This document shows positions 28,796 to 37,800 of a stretch of 64,000 bases of DNA, one piece after another. Within the stretch, counting starts at the first letter, position 1; every line of letters starts with the position of its first letter. The stretch spans positions 5,828,001-5,892,000 of the forward strand of contig NZ_CP108086.1 of assembly GCF_036186745.1 (NCBI RefSeq). The letters run 5' to 3'. The DNA is from Microbispora hainanensis (GTDB lineage Bacteria; Actinomycetota; Actinomycetes; Streptosporangiales; Streptosporangiaceae). The position numbers were made by a program, and so were the translations under genes. A model generated the notes under the pieces. That model had not been told where the DNA came from. It ran no database searches and saw only the letters and a program-made list of their open reading frames with translations.

Positions 28796-31753
28796 ATGCC
28801 GAACACCGCCGTGACGTTCGCGGTTCTCGGACCCACCGAGGTGCGGGCATCCGACGGCTCCGTGGCGGCGTTGCCTCCGTCCGTACGGGCACTGCTGGCC
28901 CGGCTGGCCCTGTCCTGCGGCCGCGTGGTGCCGGTGGACGCCCTGACGGACGCGTTGTGGGGCGACGAGGGTGACGACCTGCCGGCCGACGCGGCGAACG
29001 CCCTGCAGATCCGGGTGTCCAAGCTGCGCCGCGCCCTCGCCGCCGCCGGGTTGGGCACGGACGTCCTGGTCACGCAGGCTCCGGGATACCGGCTCGCCGT
29101 GCCCGCCGAGGCCGTCGACGCGCACGTGTTCGAGCGGCTGCTCGTCCGCGCGCGGGAGGAGACGGCCGCCGGGAACGTCACCGCGGCGTCGAGCCGCCTG
29201 GACGAGGCGCTGCGGCTGTGGCGGGGCCCCGCGCTGGCCGACGTCGGCCGGACGACGTGGGCGACCACGGAAAGCGCCCGGCTGGAGGAGCTGCGGCTGG
29301 GCGCGGTCGAGGACCGGATCGAGCTCCTGCTGGAGTCCGGCGGGCACAACGAGGCGATCGCCGATATCGAGCGCCTGGTGGCACTGCATCCGCTGCGGGA
29401 GCGGCTGCACCGCCTGCTGATGCTCGCGCTGTATCGCGGCGGACGGCAGGCGGAGGCGCTGGCCGCCTACCAGGCGCTGCGCCGTGGTCTCGCAGACGAG
29501 CTCGGCATCGACCCGTCGCCGGAGCTGCAGGCCCTCGCCGAGGCCATCCTCCGCCAGCAGGTCCCGGCCGCCGCCCAGCCGTCCGCCCAGCCGTCCGTCC
29601 AGCCGTCCGTCCCATCGCCCCCCGGGCCCGCCGGGCAACGAGCACCGGAAGGCGCCGAGCGGCTGCCGCGGCGGCTGACGTCGGTCATCGGCCGCCAGGA
29701 CGACGTCGCGGCGGTGCTGGAACGGCTCGCCGAGGCGCGGGTGGTGACGCTGACCGGCCCGGGCGGGATGGGGAAGACGACGCTGGCGTTCGAGGTCGCA
29801 CGCAGGGTGAGCGAGACGCCGGACGAGATGCCGGCCGATCGAGTGCTGCTGGTCCGCCTGGCCGCCCTGGAGCCGGGAGCCGATGTCGCCGGCGCGTTCG
29901 CCGCCGAGCTCGGCGTGGCGGCGCAGGGCACCGCGCCGGCCGACGTGGTCGAGGAGCACCTGCGGGACGGCCGCACGCTGCTCGTGGTCGACAACTGCGA
30001 GCACGTGGTGGACGACGTCGCCGTTCTCGTGGAGCGGCTGGCCGCGGCCTGCCCGCGCCTGCGCGTGCTGGCCACCAGCAGGGAGGCGCTGGCGATACCC
30101 GGCGAGGTGCAGGTCGCGGTCGGCCCGCTGGGCGACGATTCCGCCGTCCGGCTCTTCGAGGAGCGGGCCCGTGCCGTACGGCCCTCGTTCACGCTCGACG
30201 CCGGGAACGCAGCCGTGGTGGCGTCCATCTGCCGCAGGCTCGACGGCATGCCGCTCGCCATCGAGCTGGCCGCGGCCAGGGTCAAGGCGCTGTCCCCGGC
30301 CGACATCGAGGCCCGGCTGGCGGACAGGTTCTCGCTGCTGACGGCGGGACCGCGCACCGGCGAGGCGCGCCACCGCACGCTGCGCGCCACGCTCGACTGG
30401 AGCCACGACCTGCTGACGGATGCCGAGCGGCGCCTGCTGCGCCGCCTCGCGGTGTTCCGCGGCGGCTGGACCCCGGCCGCCGCGGAGGAGGTGTGCGCCT
30501 TCTCCGGAGCAGGCGGCGGCGTCGGCAGAGGAGAGGTGCTCGACCTGCTGTTCCGGCTGGTCGACCGGTCGCTCGTGGTTCCCGAACCGGCCACAGGGCG
30601 GTTCCGGCTGCTCGTCACCGTACGCGACTACGCGTGGGCCCGGCTGGAGGAGGCCGGGGAGGTCGCCGAATGCCGCGACCGTCACCTGGCCTGCTACGTG
30701 CGCCTGGCCGAGGAGAACGGGCCGTACGTACGGAACCTCACCGTCTTCACCCGGCTCTACGACGAGCACGACAACTTCCGCGCCGCCGTGGACCACGCCC
30801 TCGACCGCGGTGACGTCGAGAACGGCTTCCGGCTGGCCAACGCGCTCGTGATGTTCTGGAACTACGGCGTGCGCTACGAAGGCACGCGGGCGCTGACCGC
30901 GCTGCTGGAGACCGGTGGCGGGTCCGCGGGCGCACGGGGCCGGGCGTTGCAGGGCATCGGGCTCCTGCACGTGTACTATCCGACCCCGCACTCGGTCGCC
31001 GCCACGGAGGAGAGTCTTGCGATCTTCGAGGAGATCGGTGACGCGCGCAACGCCGCGATCTCCCGGCTCGTGATGTCCTGGGCCGGCCAGTACGGCGGGG
31101 ACGCCGCGCATTACCGCGCCATGATCGAGCGGAGCAGGCGGGAACTCGGCGACTCCGACGACGGCTGGTGGCTGTGCATGACGGAGTATCTGGAGGCGCT
31201 GCTGGCCCTGCGCCTCGGCGACTTCGAGGACGCGGCCGTCCGGTGGCGGCGCGCCCTCGACCTGGCCAGGGCAGTCGGCGACCGCATCATCGGCAGCGCG
31301 ATCCTCGCGCATCTCGGCATCGCCCTGCGCGAGTCGGGACGGCACGAGGAGGCTCTGGCCGTCCTGCGGGAGTCCGTGGACGAGGTGCGCGGCCGAAACT
31401 CCTTTCACGGGCTGACCTTCGCGCTCGTGCACACGGCCCACACCCGGCTGGACATGGACGAGGGCGACGACGCCTCGGCGCTGCTCGCCGAGGCGGACGA
31501 GGTCGCTCGCCGGGTGCGCAACCCCCGTTGCCAGGCGTGGGCTGCGTGGGGGCGGGCACGCATGGCCCGCGTGCGTGGGGACGCCGGTGCCGCCGTCCGC
31601 GAGTGCCGGGACGCGCTGGCGCTGTTGAAGGAGGGCGAGTTCCCCTGGGCCAGGGCTCGCCTCTGGTCGTTCCTGGCCGAGTGCGCGGAGGCGGCGGGCG
31701 TCCCCGACGAGGCCGCCCACGCCCGCGAGACGGCCGCCGCGCTCACGAGCTGA
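28796..31753 (+). CDS. AfsR/SARP-type regulator with BTAD, NB-ARC ATPase and TPR regions
   Basis: A predicted 985-residue transcriptional regulator. Residues 5-95 are an OmpR-like winged helix (VTFAVLGPTEVRASDGSVAA, then LWGDEGDDLPADAANALQIR). A bacterial transcriptional activation domain (about 100-245) contains EERLHRLLMLALY-like helices. A Pro/Ser-rich linker follows. The NB-ARC-type ATPase has Walker A GPGGMGKTT near 321 and Walker B LLVVDNCEH. The C-terminal third is helical, with tetratricopeptide-like repeats. ATG 28796 follows GAGGAG by four bases; ATG 28781 and GTG 28769 are alternatives. A -10-like TAATAT (28751-28756) precedes it. Such proteins activate secondary-metabolite or stress genes; the target is unknown. 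The PKS cluster is 25 kb away, so a link is not supported by position. Confidence 0.93.
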   Translation: MPNTAVTFAVLGPTEVRASDGSVAALPPSVRALLARLALSCGRVVPVDALTDALWGDEGDDLPADAANALQIRVSKLRRALAAAGLGTDVLVTQAPGYRLAVPAEAVDAHVFERLLVRAREETAAGNVTAASSRLDEALRLWRGPALADVGRTTWATTESARLEELRLGAVEDRIELLLESGGHNEAIADIERLVALHPLRERLHRLLMLALYRGGRQAEALAAYQALRRGLADELGIDPSPELQALAEAILRQQVPAAAQPSAQPSVQPSVPSPPGPAGQRAPEGAERLPRRLTSVIGRQDDVAAVLERLAEARVVTLTGPGGMGKTTLAFEVARRVSETPDEMPADRVLLVRLAALEPGADVAGAFAAELGVAAQGTAPADVVEEHLRDGRTLLVVDNCEHVVDDVAVLVERLAAACPRLRVLATSREALAIPGEVQVAVGPLGDDSAVRLFEERARAVRPSFTLDAGNAAVVASICRRLDGMPLAIELAAARVKALSPADIEARLADRFSLLTAGPRTGEARHRTLRATLDWSHDLLTDAERRLLRRLAVFRGGWTPAAAEEVCAFSGAGGGVGRGEVLDLLFRLVDRSLVVPEPATGRFRLLVTVRDYAWARLEEAGEVAECRDRHLACYVRLAEENGPYVRNLTVFTRLYDEHDNFRAAVDHALDRGDVENGFRLANALVMFWNYGVRYEGTRALTALLETGGGSAGARGRALQGIGLLHVYYPTPHSVAATEESLAIFEEIGDARNAAISRLVMSWAGQYGGDAAHYRAMIERSRRELGDSDDGWWLCMTEYLEALLALRLGDFEDAAVRWRRALDLARAVGDRIIGSAILAHLGIALRESGRHEEALAVLRESVDEVRGRNSFHGLTFALVHTAHTRLDMDEGDDASALLAEADEVARRVRNPRCQAWAAWGRARMARVRGDAGAAVRECRDALALLKEGEFPWARARLWSFLAECAEAAGVPDEAAHARETAAALTS

Positions 31754-32005
31754 TCACATACTGACATCCCGGTGTTCGCACCGGTCGCCCGAGAACCCCG
31801 CCGACGCCAGCGCCGCCCGCAGCTCCGCCGGGTCCACGACCCCGCGTACGCGCAGCAGGCCCCGCCCGGCGTCCACCTCGAACGAGGAGACGCCGGGAAC
31901 GTCTCGTACGTGTCTGCTCAGGAGACGGACGCATCTGCGGCACAGCAGGGCCGGCACGCACACGGTCGTCTCCGCCGCCGCCCCCTGACGGCTCTGGTCT
32001 GCCAT
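31754..32005 (-). CDS. Small heavy-metal-associated-domain-like protein with CRRC motif
   Basis: A predicted 83-residue protein with the size and layout of a metal-binding HMA fold. The loop reads VPALLCRRCVRLLSRHVRDV, with CRRC in place of the usual CxxC of the CopZ kind, followed by FEVDAGRGLLRVRGVVDPAE and ALASAGFSG. The tail DRCEHRDVSM adds one Cys and one His. Two arginines inside the metal loop would change its charge strongly, so the bound metal, if any, may differ from Cu(I). ATG 32005 is the start that fits the fold. Its stop directly abuts the AfsR-type stop. Placement near the copper genes suggests metal handling, but this is weak. Confidence 0.7.
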   Translation of the reverse strand: MADQSRQGAAAETTVCVPALLCRRCVRLLSRHVRDVPGVSSFEVDAGRGLLRVRGVVDPAELRAALASAGFSGDRCEHRDVSM

Positions 32006-32143
32006 GCCGTTCAGCGTGCCGTCCCGGCCTGGCGAACGGCTGTCCGTCCGCTGTCCGGAGCTGTCCGGGTCTGTCAGGTGCCGCAGGGGACGCGCAAAGC
32101 CGGCGGCCAGCCCCCGGACAGCCCGGACCGCGACGCTCCTGAC

Positions 32144-32296
32144 ATGAACATCATCCTCCCCGTTCTTCCCGAGCTGATCCGGCTGAGGCATCACGAGCTG
32201 CTGCGGCAGGCCGAGCAGCACCGACGAACCCGGCAGGCCCGAGCCGTCCCCGCCACCCGGCGCTGGGTGCGGCGCGGCCCGCTCGACCTCCACTGA
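32144..32296 (+). CDS. Small basic protein upstream of an ABC exporter
   Basis: A 50-residue frame, MNIILPVLPELIRLRHHELL, then RQAEQHRRTRQARAVPATRR and a short end. It is helical and strongly basic. Short proteins with the same MNxxxPxLxELxxxRHxELLRQA pattern occur in other actinobacteria, often next to regulators or transporters, with no assigned function. It ends 18 bp before the ABC ATPase gene and may be its leader cistron. I could not see a strong ribosome site. The ORF is short, so the call rests on the resemblance and position. Confidence 0.5.
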   Translation: MNIILPVLPELIRLRHHELLRQAEQHRRTRQARAVPATRRWVRRGPLDLH

Positions 32297-32314
32297 TCAC
32301 TCGAGGAGCACGCC

Positions 32315-33025
32315 ATGACCATCACATCCGTGCGTACCGACGTCGCCGCGCTGGCCCGCGACGTCGTGAAGATCTACGGCCGCGGCGAGACCGCCGTCCG
32401 GGCCCTCGACGGTGCCACCCTGTCGATCCCCGCCGGGCGGTTCACCGCCGTCATGGGCCCGTCCGGGTCCGGCAAGTCCACGCTCATGCACGCCATGGCC
32501 GGTCTGGACACCGTGGACGAGGGACAGGTGCTCATCGGGGACACCGACCTCGGCCGGCTCAGCGAGCGGCAGCGCACACTGCTGCGCCGCGACCACGTGG
32601 GCTTCGTGTTCCAGAGCTTCAACCTGGTTCCCACGCTGACCGCCGCCGAGAACATCGCGCTGCCGCTGACCCTCGCCGGCCGGCGGGCCGACCAGGCGTG
32701 GATCGACGAGATCGTCGCGATGCTCGGGCTGGGCGACCGGCTGCGGCACCGCCCCGCCGAGATGTCCGGCGGACAGCGGCAACGGGTCGCCGTGGCCCGC
32801 GCGCTGGCCGCCCGCCCGCGGATCGTCTTCGCCGACGAACCGACCGGCAACCTCGACTCCCGGGCGGGGGAGGCGCTGCTCGGTTTCCTCCGCCACGCCG
32901 CCCACGAGCTGGGCCAGACCATCGTCATGGTCACCCACGACGCGAACGCCGCCGCGTACGCCGACCAGGTGGCCCACTTCGCCGACGGCCGGGTGGCCGG
33001 CGTCACCCGCAACGAGGAGAAGTGA
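32315..33025 (+). CDS. ABC transporter ATP-binding protein, MacB/LolD type
   Basis: A predicted 236-residue ATPase subunit. Walker A is GPSGSGKST, the Q-loop is VFQSFNLVPTLT, the signature is MSGGQRQRVAVARAL and Walker B is IVFADEPTGNLD. The ADEPTGNLD form is characteristic of the MacB/LolD/FtsE branch that works with FtsX-like permeases. ATG 32315 has a GAGGAG site. The partner permease starts five bases after the stop. Such pairs in actinobacteria move peptides, lipids or antibiotics or sense cell-wall stress. No sensor kinase is adjacent to narrow this down. Confidence 0.94.
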   Translation: MTITSVRTDVAALARDVVKIYGRGETAVRALDGATLSIPAGRFTAVMGPSGSGKSTLMHAMAGLDTVDEGQVLIGDTDLGRLSERQRTLLRRDHVGFVFQSFNLVPTLTAAENIALPLTLAGRRADQAWIDEIVAMLGLGDRLRHRPAEMSGGQRQRVAVARALAARPRIVFADEPTGNLDSRAGEALLGFLRHAAHELGQTIVMVTHDANAAAYADQVAHFADGRVAGVTRNEEK

Positions 33026-33030
33026 TCGCG

Positions 33031-35571
33031 ATGTGGTACCTGATCATCCGCAACACCGTCGCTCGCCGGGGCAGACTGGCGCTGACCCTGCTCGCCGTCC
33101 TGCTCGGCGTCACCTTCGTCACCGGCAGCCTGGTGCTCACCGACACCTCACAGCGGCTGCTCGACGACCAGTTCCGTACGGCCGCCGCGGGGGTCGACCT
33201 GACCGTCCGCGACGCGGTCGCGTTCGACTCGGCGATGGGAGTGGAGGTCGAGCGCGACCCGCTGCCCGCCGAGGTCGCGGACCGCGTCCGCGCGGTGCCG
33301 GGCGTGGCCGCCGCCACCCCCGTCGTACGGGGCAAGGGACTGATCGGCGTCGGCGGGAAGACCATCGTCCCGGCGGGCCCGTCGCTGCTGCTGTCCTGGG
33401 ACCCCGCACCGGTCGGCCCGTTCACCCTGCGCGCCGGACGCGCTCCGGTCACCGAGGGCGAGGTCGTGATCGACGCCGCGACCGCCCGGCGGCACCGCAT
33501 CGGCCTCGGCGCCGAGGTGACCGTACGGGCCGAGCGCACGAAACGGCTCCGAGTGGTGGGGCTGGCCGGGTTCGGGCCGGGCGAGGGGCTGCCCGAGACC
33601 ACGGTCGCCCTGGTCACGCTACCTGCGGCGCAGCGTCTGCTCGCCCTCGGCGGGGGCTCGTCGGAGGTCGCCGTCGTCGCGGCGGAGGGCGCGGACGTCC
33701 GGCGGCTGCGCTCCGCGGTGTCGGCCGCGCTCGGCTCCGGATATGAGGTCTCCTCCAGCCGGGACGTCGCCGCAGCCAGCGCGGCGGCGGCCAAGACGCA
33801 GATCTCCTCCCTGCAGATGATGCTGCTGGCTCTGGCGGCGGCGGCCCTGCTCGTCGGCGCGTTCCTCATCGCCAACACCTTCTCGATCGTCGTCACCCAG
33901 CGCACACGTGAGCTGGCCGTGCTGCGCGCGGCCGGGGCCACCGGCGGTCAGGTGATGCGCTCGGTGCTCGGCGAGGCGCTGCTGGTTGGGCTGGCCGCCT
34001 CCGTGGCGGGCGTGGGCCTCGGCGTCGCCTGCGCGGCGGGGCTGCGCGATCTCGCCGGCGTCTTCGGAATGACGCTGCCCGGCGGCGGGCTCGTCGTCAC
34101 GCCCCGGACCTTCGCCGTCGCGTTCGTGGTCGGCGTCGGTGTCACGGTCCTGTCGGCGTTCGGGCCGGCTCGCCGCGCGGCCGCGGTGGCGCCGGTCGAG
34201 GCGATGCGGCGCTCGTCGGCCGACCATCTCTCCGGGCGGGCGGGCTGGGGCCGCACGGTCGCCGGCGCGGTTCTCACCGCGCTCGGTGCGGCCGGGCTGT
34301 CGATCGTCCTGGCCGGGCCGGGGTCGGTCGTCGTGCTCGGCGAGGCGGCGGTGAGCACCGTCGTGGGGCTGGCCCTGCTCGGACCGGCGGTCATCCCGGG
34401 CCTGGTCCGGCTGCTCGGCAGGCCGCTCGGCGTGGCCGGGGTCCCCGGACGGCTGGCGCGCGAGTCCGCCGCGCGGTCGCCCCGGCGGACCTCCGCGACC
34501 GCCCTCGCCCTGGCTTTCGGCCTGGCGCTCGTCAGCTTCACGACCGTGCTGGGGACCTCGATCAAGGAGTCGACCGCACGGTCGTACGCCGAGACGATCA
34601 CCGCCGACTACGTGGTGGAGAGCGCACGCAACGAGATGCTCGGCGGGCTGCCCGCGCATGTCCATCACCACGTCAGCGAGCTGCCGCAGGTCGCCGTGGC
34701 CTCCCGGCTGCGCTACGGCCACTGGAAGGACGGGCAGTCGGTCGAGGCGCTCACCGCGGTCGACCCGGTCACGCTGCCCCGCGTGACCTCGCTCCACATG
34801 GTCGCCGGACGCCTGGACGCGGTCGCGGGCGGCGGCGTCGTCCTGGCGGCGAACGTCGCCAAGGAGCGGAACCTCAAGGTCGGCGACACCCTGGCGATGA
34901 CGTTCTCCCGCACCGGCGTCCAGCGCCTCCCGGTGGTCGGCCTGCTGCGCGACCGCGACGCGCAGGCGCTGTCGACCGGCTACGTCATCTCCCTGGACAC
35001 TTACGAACGGAACTACCGAGAGGACGTCGACGCGAGCGTCTTCGTCAAGGTGGCCGACGGAGTGAGCGGTGCGGACGCCAAGAAGGCCATCGAACGGGCC
35101 CTGGCCGACGCCCCGACCGCGCAGGTGCGCGACCAGGCCGCGGCCGTCGCCGGGCGGAACGCGATGATCGACCAGGTCCTGGGCCTGGTGAGCGTGCTGC
35201 TGATGCTCACCGTCCTCATCGCGCTGATGGGCATCACCAACACCCTGGCCCTGTCGATCATCGAGCGGACCAGGGAGCTCGGGCTGCTGCGGGCGGTCGG
35301 CATGACCGGTGCCCAGATGCGCTGGATGATCCGCGGTGAGGCGGTCCTCGTCGCGGCCCTGGCGATCGTGGCCGGGGTCGGCCTGGGCGTCGCGTTCGCC
35401 GCGGGCACGGTCACCGCCCTGGGCCGCACGACCGAGACCACGCTCACAGTGCCGGTCGGTCCGCTCCTGCTCGTCGTCGCGGTGGCCGCACTCGCCGGCC
35501 TGCTGGCCGGGCTCTTGCCGGCCCGACGTGCCGCCAGGCTCGACGTGCTCACCGCCATCGCCACGTCCTGA
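33031..35571 (+). CDS. ABC transporter permease with two FtsX domains
   Basis: A predicted 846-residue membrane protein and partner of the preceding ATPase. The N-terminal helix (RGRLALTLLAVLLGVTFVTG) is followed by a large MacB-like extracytoplasmic domain (about 45-240). A first FtsX block of helices lies at about 260-390 (NTFSIVVTQRTRELAVLRAA is the coupling region). A second external domain follows, and a second FtsX block closes the protein from about 715 (NTLALSIIERTRELGLLRAV). ATG 33031 has GAGGAGA upstream. This duplicated layout is usual in actinobacteria for permeases acting as a monomer with an ATPase dimer. Substrate unknown; export or mechanical coupling is more likely than import. 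Confidence 0.94.
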   Translation: MWYLIIRNTVARRGRLALTLLAVLLGVTFVTGSLVLTDTSQRLLDDQFRTAAAGVDLTVRDAVAFDSAMGVEVERDPLPAEVADRVRAVPGVAAATPVVRGKGLIGVGGKTIVPAGPSLLLSWDPAPVGPFTLRAGRAPVTEGEVVIDAATARRHRIGLGAEVTVRAERTKRLRVVGLAGFGPGEGLPETTVALVTLPAAQRLLALGGGSSEVAVVAAEGADVRRLRSAVSAALGSGYEVSSSRDVAAASAAAAKTQISSLQMMLLALAAAALLVGAFLIANTFSIVVTQRTRELAVLRAAGATGGQVMRSVLGEALLVGLAASVAGVGLGVACAAGLRDLAGVFGMTLPGGGLVVTPRTFAVAFVVGVGVTVLSAFGPARRAAAVAPVEAMRRSSADHLSGRAGWGRTVAGAVLTALGAAGLSIVLAGPGSVVVLGEAAVSTVVGLALLGPAVIPGLVRLLGRPLGVAGVPGRLARESAARSPRRTSATALALAFGLALVSFTTVLGTSIKESTARSYAETITADYVVESARNEMLGGLPAHVHHHVSELPQVAVASRLRYGHWKDGQSVEALTAVDPVTLPRVTSLHMVAGRLDAVAGGGVVLAANVAKERNLKVGDTLAMTFSRTGVQRLPVVGLLRDRDAQALSTGYVISLDTYERNYREDVDASVFVKVADGVSGADAKKAIERALADAPTAQVRDQAAAVAGRNAMIDQVLGLVSVLLMLTVLIALMGITNTLALSIIERTRELGLLRAVGMTGAQMRWMIRGEAVLVAALAIVAGVGLGVAFAAGTVTALGRTTETTLTVPVGPLLLVVAVAALAGLLAGLLPARRAARLDVLTAIATS

Positions 35572-35734
35572 CGCCCCCTGAGGTGCTCCTGAAGGGCTCC
35601 TGAGGGGACTCCGCCCCGAGAGGCACTGGCGCGAAGAGGGGGTCAGCAGGCCCCAGGGCACATCGCAAATCCGGGCAAGAGGCGAACCGACGGGTAGCCG
35701 GATGGCAAGGGCCGTCGCCCGGAGGCGCTCACCA

Positions 35735-35774
35735 CGGCGGCCTCAGCCGGTCTTCGGACCGGCCGAGGCCGCCG
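35735..35774. terminator. Bidirectional terminator hairpin with TTCG loop
   Basis: CGGCGGCCTCAGCCGGTC (35735-35752) and GACCGGCCGAGGCCGCCG (35757-35774) form an 18 bp stem with one A-C mismatch, closed by a TTCG tetraloop. It lies in the 301 bp gap between the convergent ABC permease and beta-propeller genes. The rest of the gap has short GCTCCTGA repeats (about 35586-35602) and nothing else I recognise. Confidence 0.75.
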
Positions 35775-35872
35775 CGCACCGTCAGAGCAGGGTCAGCGCA
35801 GGGGGAGGAGAGGACGCGATGGCGTCCGCCGGGGAGCCTCCCCAGATCGGTCTCGTGTGGTCGCCGAGCCGG

Positions 35873-37480
35873 TCATTCCTGCGGTGCCTCTCCGACCGTC
35901 ACATCGAAGGTGGCCGTCGTCGGCAGGCTCGCCTGATCTCCGGCCCACTCGACGCGATACGAGTACTCGCCCGCCTCGGTGGGTGTATCCGTGAAGGTGA
36001 ATCTTCCGTCGAAGATGACCATGCGTGGGTGCGGCAGCTCGGTGACCACGGTGCCCTCGCTGTTGATTACCGTGCGTAGGACTTTCAACGGGATGGTGGA
36101 ACCCATGGGCTGACCACCCTGGAAAAGCGCACCGCTCACCTTGAGCTGTGTGCCGACGGTGCCCGTCTCCGGTCCGGACAGGGTGATCGACGACTCTGCC
36201 TTGACCAAGGTGACGGTCGCCGAAGCGGTGCTCCAGTGCACGGTCGGGCTGCCGTTCCAGATCACGTCGTATCTGATCACCCCTGCGCTTCTCGGCCCGT
36301 CTGTGAAGGTGAACGTGCCGTCCTCCGCGGTCGTCACTTCGCGGGTGATTTCGGCGCTGTCGTTCACGTGGCGGGTCACCACGAGCGGCTGCTCACCCGG
36401 AGCCGACCCGTCGGGCATCGTGAGCCGGCCGGTCAGGGTGAGGACGTCGGCCCCGGTCCCGGTGGACGGAGCCGTCAGGGTCAGCGTGGACTCCGGGAGC
36501 GCGCCGGTTTCCAGCCGCCACAGGTGCAGATGGTGAGTAGCCAGGTCCTTCCACAGGGCGAAGAGGTCGTCACCCGAGAACGTGAGACTCTGCAGGTCCA
36601 TAAAAGCGCCATGGTCCCTGAGCGTGCCGGTGTAGACCGGGGTCGTCGTCGCGCTGTCGTACACGGTCACGACCAGACCTGACTTGGTCCCGCGCCCGCC
36701 CGCGACGCGAGTTCCGTCCGGGCTGACCGCGACGACCGGCGCGTAGTAGCCGGAGGACGGATCCGGGCCGTAGGCGTGGACCTCTTGCAGACTGGTCGTG
36801 TCCCAGGCGAAGTATTCGGCCGAATTGAGGAATGCCGCGATGATGGTCGAACCGTCCGGTGTGATGGCGAGGTCTCCCAGGAAGCCCGCGTGGTAGTCGT
36901 GGCCGTCGATGATGCCGCGCAGGGTGGTATGGAACGCGTTCACGTCGTACACGCTCAGGGTGGCCGGGGAGAGCGCATCGCCGACCACCAGAGTATTTCC
37001 GGCGGCGGCGACCTTGGGGCTGGCATAGGTGGCTGCCACCCGGATCAGCCGTGATCGGTGTCCGGACGCCATGTCGATGCCGACGACACCGCCATCCCAT
37101 TGGTCGCATCCGTATCCCACCCAGAGCCATCTGCCCGACAACGCCAAGTTCGTCGGGCATGGGTATTCGGCCAGGCTGATCTCCCGGGTGGTGTCGAGAG
37201 TGGCGGTGTCGAGCTCCATAATCTCGTTCAAATCGCGTAGCGCCACGTACAACCGTGTGCCGTCCGGTGTGATGGCAAGGCCCTGAATGCCGGGCAGGCT
37301 GAAGCCGGCGTTGCGCGTGCCGTTGGCGTTGACGACGAGGAGTTGGTCGTCCCCGGCGATGAAGGCCTTTCCTCCGCCCGCGACCACGTCACCGCCGCTC
37401 GTGATGCCCAGGTCGGTCGTGATGCCGGCGGCCGAGGCGGCCGGTGCCTGCACGACGAAAAGGCCGGCGGTCACCGCCAA
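35873..37480 (-). CDS. Secreted beta-propeller protein with Ig-like domains, 5' end cut off by IS insertion
   Basis: The 535-codon frame encodes the tail of a signal peptide (AVTAGLFVVQAPAASAAG), then a seven-blade-like propeller of the YncE/WD40 kind (about 25-330; ITPDGTRLYVALRDLNEIME and VVAVSPDGTRVAGGRG are typical blades). Two beta-sandwich segments follow (about 345-430 and 440-535), each with a FTFTDxP motif. It is probably an extracellular binding protein; the ligand is unknown. The native start and promoter are no longer attached. The frame before 37480 runs through a duplicated 279 bp segment into an IS1634-type element and meets a TGA just past the junction. The original 5' end survives at 40394-40723. 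TTG 37480 could start a shortened product; expression is doubtful. Confidence 0.75.
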   Translation of the reverse strand: MAVTAGLFVVQAPAASAAGITTDLGITSGGDVVAGGGKAFIAGDDQLLVVNANGTRNAGFSLPGIQGLAITPDGTRLYVALRDLNEIMELDTATLDTTREISLAEYPCPTNLALSGRWLWVGYGCDQWDGGVVGIDMASGHRSRLIRVAATYASPKVAAAGNTLVVGDALSPATLSVYDVNAFHTTLRGIIDGHDYHAGFLGDLAITPDGSTIIAAFLNSAEYFAWDTTSLQEVHAYGPDPSSGYYAPVVAVSPDGTRVAGGRGTKSGLVVTVYDSATTTPVYTGTLRDHGAFMDLQSLTFSGDDLFALWKDLATHHLHLWRLETGALPESTLTLTAPSTGTGADVLTLTGRLTMPDGSAPGEQPLVVTRHVNDSAEITREVTTAEDGTFTFTDGPRSAGVIRYDVIWNGSPTVHWSTASATVTLVKAESSITLSGPETGTVGTQLKVSGALFQGGQPMGSTIPLKVLRTVINSEGTVVTELPHPRMVIFDGRFTFTDTPTEAGEYSYRVEWAGDQASLPTTATFDVTVGEAPQE

Positions 37481-37607
37481 AGCGGTTGCGAGGCAGGCCA
37501 GCAGCCGGGTGATTGACGACTTATGGAATCCGCCGCTCTCTTCGCGGGGCGACGAGCGCCCAGAAATTCCTGATTCCGATGTGCTGGAACGACTGGGACG
37601 TTTCGGA
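37329..37607. repeat. 279 bp direct repeat, left copy (target duplication)
   Basis: This stretch is identical by eye to 40428-40706, offset 3099 bases. It is part of the beta-propeller coding region and its upstream part. It abuts the IS1634-type left end exactly. A G before each copy also matches, so the length is 279 or 280 bp depending on where the element is taken to end. Confidence 0.92.
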
Positions 37608-37800
37608 CCTGAGTTGGCTCAATTTAGTGCGCACCTTCGGGGCTGCGGATCCGCTTGAGGGCGTTGCGTAGGTCGGTGGGCAGAGGGTCGGCGGCGGTCA
37701 GGACGTGGTTGCCGGCTTGGATTCGGACGGTGCGATACGGAACTTAAATGGGTCTTGTCGGTGAGCTGACGAGGGCTGATCTGGTCTGTATGACCAGGGT

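Noticed and set aside
28796..31753. The AfsR-like protein as pathway-specific regulator of the PKS
   Set aside because: It is 25 kb from the PKS with copper, transport and IS genes between; nothing in the sequence links them.
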